64,000 nucleotides of DNA from Cyanoderma ruficeps (taxonomy: Eukaryota > Chordata > Aves > Passeriformes > Timaliidae). Where the stretch lies: NCBI GenBank assembly GCA_008694505.1, contig VZDJ01007753.1, positions 20,522,606-20,586,605 of the forward strand, given 5' to 3'. A program made the translations under genes and the position numbers. Positions 11,986-23,552 of the stretch are shown here, one piece after another. Within the stretch, counting starts at the first letter, position 1; every line of letters starts with the position of its first letter. The notes beneath the pieces are model-generated. The model did not search any database. It had not been told where the DNA came from and saw only the letters and a program-made list of their open reading frames with translations.

Positions 11986-14900
11986 AATTAAGGATGCATT
12001 GTAAAATTTCAACGGATGTATCTAGCAAAAAATAATTAAAAATAATGCAATAAATTCCTTCTAAATTCTCTCTACTTCATACTTTCCTTATCTGATTCTC
12101 TTCTTTATCCTCCCTACATGATGTCATCTATTGTCTTTGTATCAGTTAGCCTTACCTTCACACATTCTTGTATAACATTTTAGTTTTACTGCTTCTATAT
12201 TCTTTGATTTCACCTGAGGGAAGAATAATCATCATAAATTTATTAATTCTTCCACTGAACAATGAAAGAAAAAATCAAGAAGGAATTCAACAAACTAAAT
12301 GAAAACTGGTGTAAATGGTGACTAAATACTTAGTTGCTGCATAGCCAAGGTGAAGTGTGAATTAGGATTTTGTAAATTTTCTTTACTTTCCATAAAAAAT
12401 CACAATGAAGAATATGGAAGTCTGATATGTAGTTACTTAAATTTCAGTTTGCTGTTCTTAATGCCAAATTATATTATACTAATATGTACCTATAGACATG
12501 AAAAAAACCCAATATACATGTTCTAAAGTTACTATCTCATCCCCTTAGTTTTTAAAGGCTTTTAACATTTTTTAAGAAGATCCTCTACCTTTACTCATAC
12601 ATGTAAAAATAACTCTGACCACAGCCACATTTATATGGTAGGATTCAGTGGATAAACTCGAGAAAAAGTTCACCCTAAGAAACAAAATAAGCATCATAAC
12701 CAGTTTAAATTGTGATGAGACTTTAAATTAACATATTTTAATTAGCAGAAAGCACATTATATCAGATTTAGTAATACAAGGCAAGACTGTCCACTAGAAG
12801 AGTCTGTGGATAGGAATTTAGGACAAGACTTGAGCTCTAGCAGAAGCCTTATATCCCCAGGAGCATAGATTTCACCAGTGATGGATTGAATCCTGGCTCA
12901 AAATAATATTGTCTCTTTCTTACTTCAAAACACATGTGAGGTCTCTGGTGCAGCTCTTTACTCACATGCACTGAACTAGAGATCAGAGAGTATCACAGCA
13001 TGAAGTTACATGACTTCAAGTTAGAAATGAGTATGAAGTTTCTTGGACAGAGCTGAATGTCTTCTCTTCTGTTTGACTGAGCTATACGTAACCAAAGGCA
13101 TTGCAATAGCTTGGGGCTATGTGTTTAAGTTATTTGCCTTGTGCATAAGTTGCACACAATTTAACTCCCTAAGTATTTACATATTTTCTGAGACTTCCTT
13201 GTTGTAAAAGAGGAACGTTTGTCTACATAATTGTCAAAACATGCTACTCTTTAATCTGGCATAATATTTACTTCTGTGGTAGTGTGTGTCAGGAATTCAG
13301 GCTCAGGTTGTAGATGGTATCAAATTTTAGTAAGTGATAATGACATCAGGGAAGGTTGCCAGGAGAAACATCTGAACTATGCAAGTTAAAAATTGGCATT
13401 CAAGAATTGATTTAGCGTGCTTCTGATTATAACATTCTTTTGAAATACTATTGAAATTCTTATGCCTATTTGTACTAGCAATGCCTTTTGTAATGCAGTG
13501 CAGCTTTTCCTTATCTCTGAAGCTCAGCTGCAGTACATTAAATCAGCCCCCAAGAGCATCCACCTCACACTGTTTCACCAGCAAATCATTTTACGTTTCT
13601 CCCCACCCCTAGCAAACATGCATAAATGCCTGGTGTTATTAACTGAACTCTGTAAAAAATGTATTCAGATGAAAGGGCTAGAGATGAAGACATGAAGACA
13701 GACATTCTTAGCTGGCTAGAAGGTAGATGCAGAGCTGTCAAGCGAGTCGACCATTTCAGCATATCTGTTCCACTTGATTGGTACAAAGCTTTCCAATGTC
13801 ATTTTGACTAGCTATGAAATCAAATTATTCCGCATGAAGTGTGCAGCACTGAGTTCTAATGCCCACTGGATATTGTGAGTGACTCTTTGTACATGACTCC
13901 TTGTTTCTATAACTATTTAACTATTCTGGACAACTGCTTCATCCTAAGCAACTAAGAATCCAAAATTTTGTCTCTGTCTGACCCTGGATTGTCAGGTCCA
14001 AAGTGAGTCCATGGAGCGCCCACCAAATATCACTGAGTGTCGAATTCCTTTGGCGTGCTTAGCACTCAGGGACACCCTCTGCAGATGCTATTCAGGTGGT
14101 CCTGACTTAGGATTGGGGTGCCCAGGATCCTAGGCTCCTGTTGTACTCGTAGTTGTCTTTTTTACATGTATTTGACCAGAAAATGGTTGCACTGCCTTTA
14201 AAGGGCAAAATTCCACTACTGAAATGTCCCTTTAACTGCAACATGCCCAGAGCAAGTGTTTGGAATGGCTGTTGAGCTTGTGTATTAAGAAACAGTGGAT
14301 TGTTTGGGATTTTTCTCGTAGAAGAATTCAGATTACTTTGCAGTACATTTAGTGAATTTATAGTATAATCAAAATTAATTAAGACATTAAGCAAATAATG
14401 TTACCAGTATATAAGTTGAATTATCATATCAGTTGAATTATCAACTTTTAAAAATGTTTAGTCCCATTTAAGATTATATTCACTTCATGGCTGACAAGAA
14501 CTTCTTTTTTTATATGGCTGTTTGTAGCAATTTCTGTAAGAAAATATCTAATTTCATGTTTAATTAAATGTGAAATTATGAATTAATACTGCAGTCAAAA
14601 TCTATCGCTGAATGTTAATCTAAAAAAAACCTGCTAAGAAAAGCAGTTGTTGGGTTACTGTACAATAAATTTTAAAAAATTGTCTAATGAAAGCTCAATT
14701 CCCTCTCAGTGAATAAAGCATACTGGGGAGAATGACCAGAAATATACAGTTAAAAATATATTTGTTAAATTCTCAATGAAGCAGACCCTACTGCTTTGCC
14801 AAAATTTCTCTGTCTTTGTTACCTAAATCCAAATGAAAATATTTGTATCTAGTAGTTATATAACCACATAAAAATAAAGAAAAATTAATGTAATTTTTCA

Positions 14901-17900
14901 AAAACTCTTATAGGATTGCTTTTATCTACAGTCAATATATTCACAGTCAGCTGACCTAAGTGTCTTTAAAATAGAAATGTTGAGCTTACTTTATAGCAGT
15001 GAGAGTAGTGCCTCTGCCACAGAAAACAGAACATGAAACAAAACAGAAAAGAAAATGCATTTTTTAGTCTGCTCCCAGCTCCAGATGGCATGCTGATTTA
15101 GAAAAGAGATAGATAATAGTTACCTTCAGGATACAAGAGGAGCAGAATGAGGGATTGATTTGACTAGTTTATTGTACTCCGTTTCTTTTGTCAAATGTAG
15201 GATTCTTTAATTTATTGCTTTTCTTCTCAGGACATCTATGGTAATATTAGAGAAGTGCTGATAGTGTAAATACACTACAGTGAGCCACCTGTAGGTAATT
15301 CTGATGTGACCTGTTTCTCACAGGTATCGAATTCTCTAATTACCCTAAAAAATTTCAGCTCACATGTCTTCTATTTGAAACTATCATTCTTTCTTTTGTT
15401 TGTTCACTCATTCACTCATTCTTTTTTTCTTCTTTCCCACTAAATACATGACTCTGGATAGAATTTTAGAAAGAAGTCTAATGGGTTGAAAAATGTTATT
15501 GGCACTGTAATCAATGTGATGCAGTGTGTGAATCTATCAGTTGCTGGTATCACTTATATTACTGCACGTAAGAGAAAAGTTAAAAATTGGTGAGAAGAAG
15601 CAACCCACAAAATACCAGTCTATGACAGTAATTAAACCTGAGGAATAATAAAATCACAGTTATTTACAGCATTACTACTTTCTGCTGAGTCATTCTACTA
15701 CATCAATTGTCAATGCAAGAAAAACAACACAAGTGTAAGACACAAGGCAAGTGAAAGAGTTTGCTATATTAAATCAGACAAACACCATTCAGAACTAAAA
15801 GCCATTACTATACCTTGTTTATCTGTCTTCCTTTCTGAAATTACTTAAAAGCTTCACTATTTATTTTTTCAGGCAAGTTACTGAATATGAAAATTGTTGA
15901 CAACATTGGTCTTGAATAACATCTTCTGGGGAAAACCTGGAGGAGAAGACAATGGACATTCAACACATTCAGAGTTAAGGTAGTCCATATTTGGTATTTA
16001 AAACACATTTTGGCATATGTCTAGCTTTATAAATTTTAAAAATTGAAGAATTTTCTTCCATTCCAGGACCAAAGTGAAGAGAGACATTTTAGACATATTT
16101 TCTTAGAATTTTTATTTGAATTATAAAATTTTCATATCATCTTCTCTTAAAACTCCTATGAAACAATTGCACGTGAAATGCGAAGCTAGAACACTCACTT
16201 AAATAAGAAAAAACAGCACTTCAGCTCAAGTCTGGTGACAACTTTGCATTTAAAATTGCTACTAGTTTGTGAATCTGCATTACAGCTAGTGCATATGGGG
16301 AATGCAAGGGATTATATTCAGGAATTGGTATAATTTTTACCAATTCTTTCTGTCATTTTAAGAATCTGCTGATGCTGGCACAATATAGTCTTGCCTGAGT
16401 TGAAGAGAAAAATTCTTTTGGAAATCCAGTTGTGCCCTGGCAATTTTTGTCCTAGCTCATCACCATGAACGCACCTTGTGTTCTGCAGACCTGGCAGATA
16501 TTCTGTTCTTATTTTAGTTTAGGCGCAGTTGGATTGAATAAGTGAAGGGTCAGGGGAGAATTTGGGTGGTTGTTCCCTACTTGAACTTCTGTGGTGTATA
16601 ATTCAGGAAAAAAAAATTGAAAATGTGTAAAAATATCTTCATAAACACTTGCTATTAGAGATTTACCCATAAGTAATGCTCACATTAAAAAGTTTATTGT
16701 ACAGGCAGGCTCTATCTGTTGAAACTTTCCTATTCCATTCCTTGGTAAAAATTTGTACTCTAATCTTTTTCAGAGTCTGGATGTTCTCTTGATCACTTCC
16801 TTCAGATGGTTTGAATTCAGAGAGTTTAGAGGATTTCATCCATCAGATTCTGATATTTCTGAGTCTTTCACATATTTTAGGTTTTTAATTATTTTATAAT
16901 TTATATAGACTGACTTTTAATTATTTTACCCATGGTTGAATAAGGCATAGGATGACATTTTGTCAGGCTATTTAAATTTTGAATCATTGGTTAAACATTA
17001 CTTTGCTTATTTTTAAACTATTTTATGGAAAAGATATACCATTAGAACCATATATTTCTCTCCATTCAAAGTTGTGGAAATTAGTTCTCTTCCTTCTATA
17101 AAGTGTAGCCTAGGCTGTCATAATTGCTACTACAGAAAAATCCCCTTTAATCAAGACTGATTTTATATGTAATATTGCAAAAGCAATTGATATGCTTCGA
17201 GACCAAAATTCATTGAATTTTTAGCTTTTCCTTTTATGGTATAAATGAATGGTCATATATTTTTCCCTTTTCAGTAAGAGATAAAGAGGTTAAGCCAACA
17301 CGGAAATACTTCTACACTGAACTGCTTTGTGGATATCTTTCCAGCAGCATTTGATTTAGCACTGCTAAACTCATTATTTTTTTTTTTCCTATGGTGGATC
17401 AAAACCAGAATTTCCAAAAATATTACTATCATTCTTGGATTGCTTGTTGACCCTATGAAAGAATCAGTTTGAGGTAAACTCATCCCAGGTATCACAGCCA
17501 GTTTGGAGACTGGCTGAGCCATATGTCCTTTGGTATCTTCTTAAGTGGGGAAGCCAAATTTGCAATTTGCTTAAAAAATATGTCTGGGATTTAAATATTT
17601 TCAGACGTACTTAGAATGTCAACTTTTGGTTTACTCTCCAGCTATGAAACACAGAATAACAGTCAAGGGATAAAAGTGGCTAATGAGTTTGACAAGTGTC
17701 TTTGGTCACTAAATAGACTTTCAGACAATTTCTGACAAGCTAAGGTTATAGATCATAGAGTTTTTTAATCCCTTTGCTGCAAGCAAGCTCCTTTTCAAAT
17801 CCACTTTACTATTTTGTATTTTGTCTTTTTTTTTCTTTATTGTTTGTACCTGACTCTCTGTTATTTTACTGATTTAAATTTTGAATCATTTGGTTTAATT

Positions 17901-19921
17901 CTAAGCCATAATTTACCAGGAGTAGCTTTGCTGTCCTCAATTTTCATAATTTCCATCACACACTGGCAAAACTTGAGGCATCCAAAAATATATTGACTCA
18001 CAGTCTAGGTATTTGCTAAATGATCTGCATCTTTCCTTTCAGTTTTTCATTGCCTAGGTATGTGTGACCATTCTTCACATAGCTGTCATTATACAACAAT
18101 AAAATCTTCTTTAAAACATACAAATGAAAAGCCAAACAAAAATGATCAGATGAACTGAGTGTTTGAAAGGAAAATTTTCTATATGAATTTTTTCTCTATA
18201 AATTTGCTTTTGTTTTAATGGCTCCATTTTACTATGCTTATGAACAATTTGTCCCTTCTCTTAAAAGGCAAGTATGTACTGTAGAGGCAGTGTGTGCCCC
18301 CTTAAGCCCTATTCTTAGCAGAATGAGCTTCTTTTGCACTGCGTGTGTTTGTTCATTTTGCTCTTGTGTGTGAACTCCAGTGGTCATGCCAAAATTTACA
18401 ACCAGGCCTCTCTGAAGGAGAGCAGTGCTTAGAGACACAGCATGTGTCTCTATAAGTCATGAAATTACAGCAATGTAAAGTAAAATTGTTGTGCTGCTGC
18501 AATTCAACATGGCTGTTGTCTAAGTCACTGCTAGTAACTTAGTAACTAGTTGAGAGACTAGAACATAAACCAAAAGGAACTTGTTTATTCTGATAGAACT
18601 AGTGAAGACAAAAAAACTACCAACAAAGTCTTTGTAATGCAAGTTGTTAGTATTTCACCCAGGCACCCAATTTGAACTAATAATCACATGCTAGCAGGCA
18701 TTTTAGTGAGGTGCTTATGTTGGTCTTAAACAGATTAGACAGTCCATATTCATTTGGCTTTTAAATTGATAAAACCTAATGAATGTTCTTGCATTACTGC
18801 TAGTTAATACTGACCAAACTGAAAGCTAAAATTCTGCTAAAAATGATTTTAAAATTGTTTGTTTTAACCAATTCCAAAAGATGTGTCCACAGGTGACTTT
18901 TATCCTAGACAGCTTGAGTTACTTTTTTGATGGGAGTTTTTTCCCTGATGGTTCTTTTAGTCAATGGAGATACAGAAGCAACTTCAGAAGTGATTTATCC
19001 TATTCCAAAATCAGTTTTGAAGGAAAAAAGTGGAATGAGTTAGATGCTGAAGATGCTTATCTTCCTCTGCTGACTGTTGAGGAGTCTCTCTGTTAGACCC
19101 AGAGAAACTAGTGAGAAAAAAGGTTATTGAGCGTCTAATCCCACTCACTAGTGTAAAGAGAAATGCACATCTAGACAGCCCTTACCATACCTATTTTAGA
19201 TACTATCTTAAAAGATCCTTTTTGTTCTCTTTATTTATTCTAGAGATACCCTAGTTGATTGTTGGAAAAGAGATGCCTAGCTTCTAGATGGTTAAATTAG
19301 GTGAGCTGAGTCACACCTTCACTTATTTTCTGAGGCATAGTTAAGAATGTAAGTAGAATTTGTCTCTCCCTGCTCATTAGCATAGGCTTCTGCTTTTAGT
19401 CTGCAAGATTATGAGGTGAGTGTTTTTCTTTGTAAGCCTGTAAGGAACTATGGTTATTACAAAGGCAACCAAATCAAGATGTGTGTTATTCTCTTCCCAC
19501 AGGCATGAGGAGTATGGTTTTGGTTTTCACTGATTTAAATATAGTGGTAGGTTAATCCACAGAAATTCAGGTTCTAACCACAAAGATTTCCTTGTGTAAA
19601 TCTGAGCTGGCATGTGTCAAAATGCAATGGTACAGGATCCCATAGCCAAGAACAGCTTGTGCCTTGGTGACCAGTACCATAATGAGAATAGAGAAATGGT
19701 AGAATGTCAATTAACTGAGGTAGTATTGCACCATCTCCCTGTACAAACAGTCTTCTGGAGTGACACTTCCATTAGTTGTAGACAAATTCAGGCTGTCTAC
19801 AGGCTGTCCTTTCTTAATTCCTGGCTTGCCTGAGCTGGAAAAAGTAGCATGAATTCAGGGGCTGGAGTGACAAGTAAAGCTGGAGAGATGTGACCCCACA
19901 TATATAATGTGCAAATCATCC
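11986..19921. other. Unannotated AT-rich stretch, no gene seen
   Basis: Nearly 8 kb without a gene or a repeat I can name. The longest ATG-started frame is 95 codons (14107-14394, minus) and has no recognisable domain. The only structural landmark is the imperfect palindrome at 14551-14576. Some of this could be conserved noncoding DNA, which cannot be judged from one sequence. Confidence 0.65.
14551..14576. repeat. 26-bp imperfect palindrome with TTAATTAA centre
   Basis: The two 13-bp arms pair at 11 of 13 positions around a central TTTAATTAAA. Another GAATTAATAC lies just downstream. TAAT/ATTA cores are typical of homeodomain binding sites, but AT-rich DNA produces them often. Confidence 0.75.
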
Positions 19922-19992
19922 TAAAATAAAATAAAATAAAATAAAATAAAATAAAATAAAATAAAATAAAATAAAATAAAATAAAATAAAAT
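19922..19992 (+). repeat. (AAAAT)n pentanucleotide microsatellite, about 14 copies
   Basis: A perfect 71-bp array of the AAAAT unit. Its reverse complement gives a frame encoding repeated ILFYF, which explains the two repetitive translated frames (69 and 88 codons) across it; these are not genes. The array is long enough to be polymorphic. Confidence 0.98.
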
Positions 19993-22707
19993 TCCAAGCT
20001 GCCCAAAAGTAGTTTTCAAAGAGTCCAGCAGGCAAAATTTCACTGGAAATTATAATTTTTTTTATTTTGAATAATTTATACTTGGATTTTCTTTTTGAGT
20101 TTTCAGCAATCTCATACAACATAACCTGGTAAAAAATCAGTAAGATCAGCATCCCCTTGTGAAATCCATTTCTGTTTTGCATTGTAACATTGTCTTTGTA
20201 GAGATCCAGTGAACACTATTGTATAATGATCTATAGCAAGTCTTGATGAAGTGATCAAAAATACAAAAAAACTCAAAAATGCATAGGCCCATAGAGGATT
20301 GCTGAAAAAACTCAGGTAATCTCAGGGATGGGTATGGGGCCAGTTACATCTATGGTGACTGATATTCCTCATGTACTACTATGGAAAATAGTAAGCCAAC
20401 AATGATATGCTTTTATGGAAAACTGTGGACCATGGCTTATCACCTTTCATTCAGTTTTGTCTCACAGGTGGAGGGGCTAGAAAACCTTTCCCTTGCCAAG
20501 TAGATATTAAAGTCTTTCAGCATGAGATGCTTCAGCAGTGAAGCCTACAGCACTCACAGTGGGCAATGCTTCCAGAGGAGTTGATGTGAGGTGACAATTA
20601 GTTTGTTGGTTAGACACCCTGTTCTAGCCTGGGACTAGAGACCTTGCAGAAAGGTAGGTGACTTTCTAATGGAAAGATAGCTAATGAAAGAACATTTCTT
20701 CATGTAGATGAAAGAGTGAATCTTTATAAAACATAGTGGAAATCACTAAACTTTAAAGATTGTCAGAATTGCTTTGTTCATTCCCTCACCAGAAACTGCA
20801 GTGAATTTAGAAACATTTGGTGTAAATATGCACTTATTTGTGTAAATATGGAAGGAAAAGTATTACTGAGTTAATTATCTATTTACAAAGAACAGATAAA
20901 AAGACAGACCTTTCTAAGTAGGTCTGGGTAGATCTGGTACTAGAGTAGAATTTTTATCTATATAATTTTAAAAAAATAATAGAAGGTGAGAATGTTAGTG
21001 ACTTCTGTGACATCTATGGCTGTATTGTTCATTTAAAATATACTTAAGGTAAGTAATTAGAAACATGGAATATTGTTACAGAGAATCTTTGTTTCCCTGG
21101 AGATTTTTGAACAAATGTCTCAACTGTTCAATCATTGGAGAACCAAAAGGAATCACCTGTAGGCCTTCTGACTTTTTTTTTTGCTGACTGTTTGCTTTTT
21201 GCTGCTTGGCTGCACTCTTTGTCCCTAAAGACAGAAACATTTATTCAAGGATTTTTCTTGATTAGTTTAGTTTTCAAAAAAGAAGTGAGACTTCTTCTAT
21301 TTCTTTATAGCAATGATATCCAGAGGTGTTTGTTCTGAAGTACTTTAATATTATTTTTAGCTTCTACATAAACAGTCTTAAAACCAATTTCTGGACAATT
21401 TTTTAATGGATTCACCACAGTTTTAGACATGTACCATATCCTTAAAAATTTCCAATATAAAAACCTTTCCTGCAATGGCCAACCATGTATCACATAAGGG
21501 GAGAGATGATCCAGAGAGCAGAGACAATCTGTGAAGCCTGCTTTTATCTGTTAACTAGAATTCTTAGAACCTCTTCAAGTTTCCTGAGAACTCTTAAGAA
21601 CAGAAACTGATCCAGGACTGACACCTGATCTTTATTGAGTACATTGTGGTTCTAGGAATCCACATGTCTAGTATTCATGCCAGACTCTGTGCTTCTGCAG
21701 TCCCTAAGTCCTCCTCTTGCTCAGGAAGCTAGTTGTAGAAGAATTCTAAAAACAGTAGGAAAATAGACCTCTTTTCCTCTAGACATTGTGATTACGTATC
21801 TCTACACATTCATTTAGAAGCTATGTGTCAATCAAAATAAAGTTCATGATTTCTTGTTTTCTGTCAAATTTTAAAAAATGCTAAAATAATTTTTATATGC
21901 AGTATATACTTATTCCATATTTAGTAACAGTTAATATATTTTAAATATTATTTATCCATGTAGAAAACATACTATATATTATTTGTATATGGATATACTT
22001 GCCTTCAGTTTGAAATCTGTAAATAAATCAGATTAGGATTTACAATGTTGCAAAAGAAATTATTATACAGAAGTACTTTGGATATGGACGCTATATAGTT
22101 TTTCTATTATGCTGATATTAGTAGGTGTTTATGAATATTTATGAATGAGCTCATATAGCAAAAAAATTCTAAAAAAGAGAAGAAAAAGTCAAAAATGGTG
22201 ACAAAGTATGACACCGTTGTCACAGATTTCATTTGACTTCCAAAATTTTTCCTCGCACAACTGAAATAGGTTGCTTCTCTTCACTGCTAATTTATGTTTG
22301 ACTAACAAGACATTGCACTTTACTAAAACGAAAGTCACCTTCTTGCCTTCTTGAAAAAGACAAGAAGACTTGTAGTCTTGTAGACTACTATGCTACTTAT
22401 TAGAACCCAAGCGTAATATTTTATCCAACGGTTGTTTGCTTTACCACTGATTCCAAAGTTAAGCCAAAGTTCTTCCGAAATTTGATAATCAGAGAGTACA
22501 TGCAACAAGAGTTGAAGGAATTGTAAATTTTTTGCTTTCCATATATATATTTTGCAATCGCCTCTATTCTTGTCACTTTACATTTAAAGAAAATCCAAAC
22601 TGGATTGTAGCATTGTTTGCAATTATTCAACTCAAGGAAAAAAATTACTAAAAAATATTTCAAAATATGTTCTGTGGTTGGCATAGATAGGCAACCATCA
22701 AGTCTTT
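19993..22707. other. Unannotated AT-rich stretch, no gene seen
   Basis: No gene, RNA or named repeat was recognised. Frames are all short. Very AT-rich DNA at 21870-22060 carries many TATA-like strings with no downstream transcription unit visible. Confidence 0.65.
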
Positions 22708-22713
22708 GCTTGG
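22708..22713. repeat. Left target-site duplication of the 22714-23413 LTR
   Basis: GCTTGG lies directly left of the LTR and is repeated exactly at 23414-23419, directly right of it. A 6-bp duplication is the size made by class II (ERVK/alpharetrovirus-like) integrases. Confidence 0.85.
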
Positions 22714-23413
22714 TGACACCGAGAGATTTGGGCGTCTTCATTGAAGACCAGAAACTGGGTAGTTGTAAAAATGAAGTCGTTTATTACATTGTTAAATCAG
22801 CCTTATAAAAGCAGAATTGTTAGAGTCTGAGCCAGAATGTAGCAAGCTTTCTAACATAGAGTCCTTAAATCTCAAGCAGAAGCAACATCTTATCAGTAGT
22901 AGTTGTAGCAGCAGCCAAGGCATTCGATCAGTTTTTCATGAGCCCACTAGCCTCCTCAAAGTAGTGCATTTTATTCTATTTTTGGCCAATCAGGTAGAAA
23001 CAAAAATCCAGTATTGCCTTGTTAGGCCTATCCTAAGCTGAGATTGATGTGCCACGATATTCGTAAATTCTTATACAAATTCTGTGCATATAGCTCTATC
23101 TGTTCTATCTAGGAATGTTTAGCAAGGTTGCATTGTTTTTGTTATGACTAGAATTTAACTAACTTTGCAAAAGGCAATGTTGCTGAGCTTTAAACTAGGT
23201 ATTAGGTCTTTTTCTCACTAACTAATTCAGTCTCTTATTTGCTACAGCACCTGAGAAATCTTCTACATATTTAAAAACTAAACTTGCATTTCTAACTCAT
23301 GTCTGTGTGGCTTTATGTACCTTAGTTTCTCTGAAGGTTTTAATTCAGCCCTCAAATCTTTGGACACTCCTGGGCCTGTGTGGATGGGGCCCAAGGGGAT
23401 TTGTACTCCAACA
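22714..23413 (-). mobile_element. Solo LTR of a class II-like endogenous retrovirus, 700 bp
   Basis: On the minus strand the element begins TGTTGGAGTACAAATCCCC and ends CTCTCGGTGTCA, so it has TG...CA ends. It sits between perfect copies of GCTTGG. Near its 3' side the minus strand carries a TATA-like TATAAGG (complement of 22801-22807). About 20 bp further on is a polyadenylation signal AATAAA (complement of 22780-22785), then a CTTCA-rich U5-like end. The short distance from TATA box to AATAAA resembles the compact R region of alpharetroviral LTRs. No internal retroviral sequence is adjacent, so it is a solo LTR left by recombination between two LTRs. Frames within it (up to 74 codons) are not genes. 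I do not assign a named family. Confidence 0.85.
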
Positions 23414-23419
23414 GCTTGG
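23414..23419. repeat. Right target-site duplication of the 22714-23413 LTR
   Basis: GCTTGG, identical to 22708-22713, follows the terminal ACA of the LTR on the plus strand. Confidence 0.85.
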
Positions 23420-23531
23420 TAGCGTGCATCAGAAAAGAAGGATCAGAACCACCGTGAGCAGCAAAAGACCTCAGCATCTCTTTAATGCAAATTTTATATT
23501 TGTTTTCACTTCAGATTTTGTATCTTTTCTG

Positions 23532-23552
23532 CAACAACAACAACAACAACAA
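23532..23552 (+). repeat. (CAA)7 microsatellite
   Basis: Seven perfect CAA units. In one plus-strand frame they read as a glutamine run; this is a by-product, not a polyQ protein. Confidence 0.97.

Noticed and set aside
19797..20182. Repetitive ILFYF protein frames
   Set aside because: They are translations of the (AAAAT)n microsatellite.
22711..22722. TGGTGACACC read as a tryptophan-tRNA primer binding site on the plus strand
   Set aside because: It resembles that site, but the matching GCTTGG duplications place it across the LTR end, and the LTR's TATA and AATAAA lie on the minus strand.
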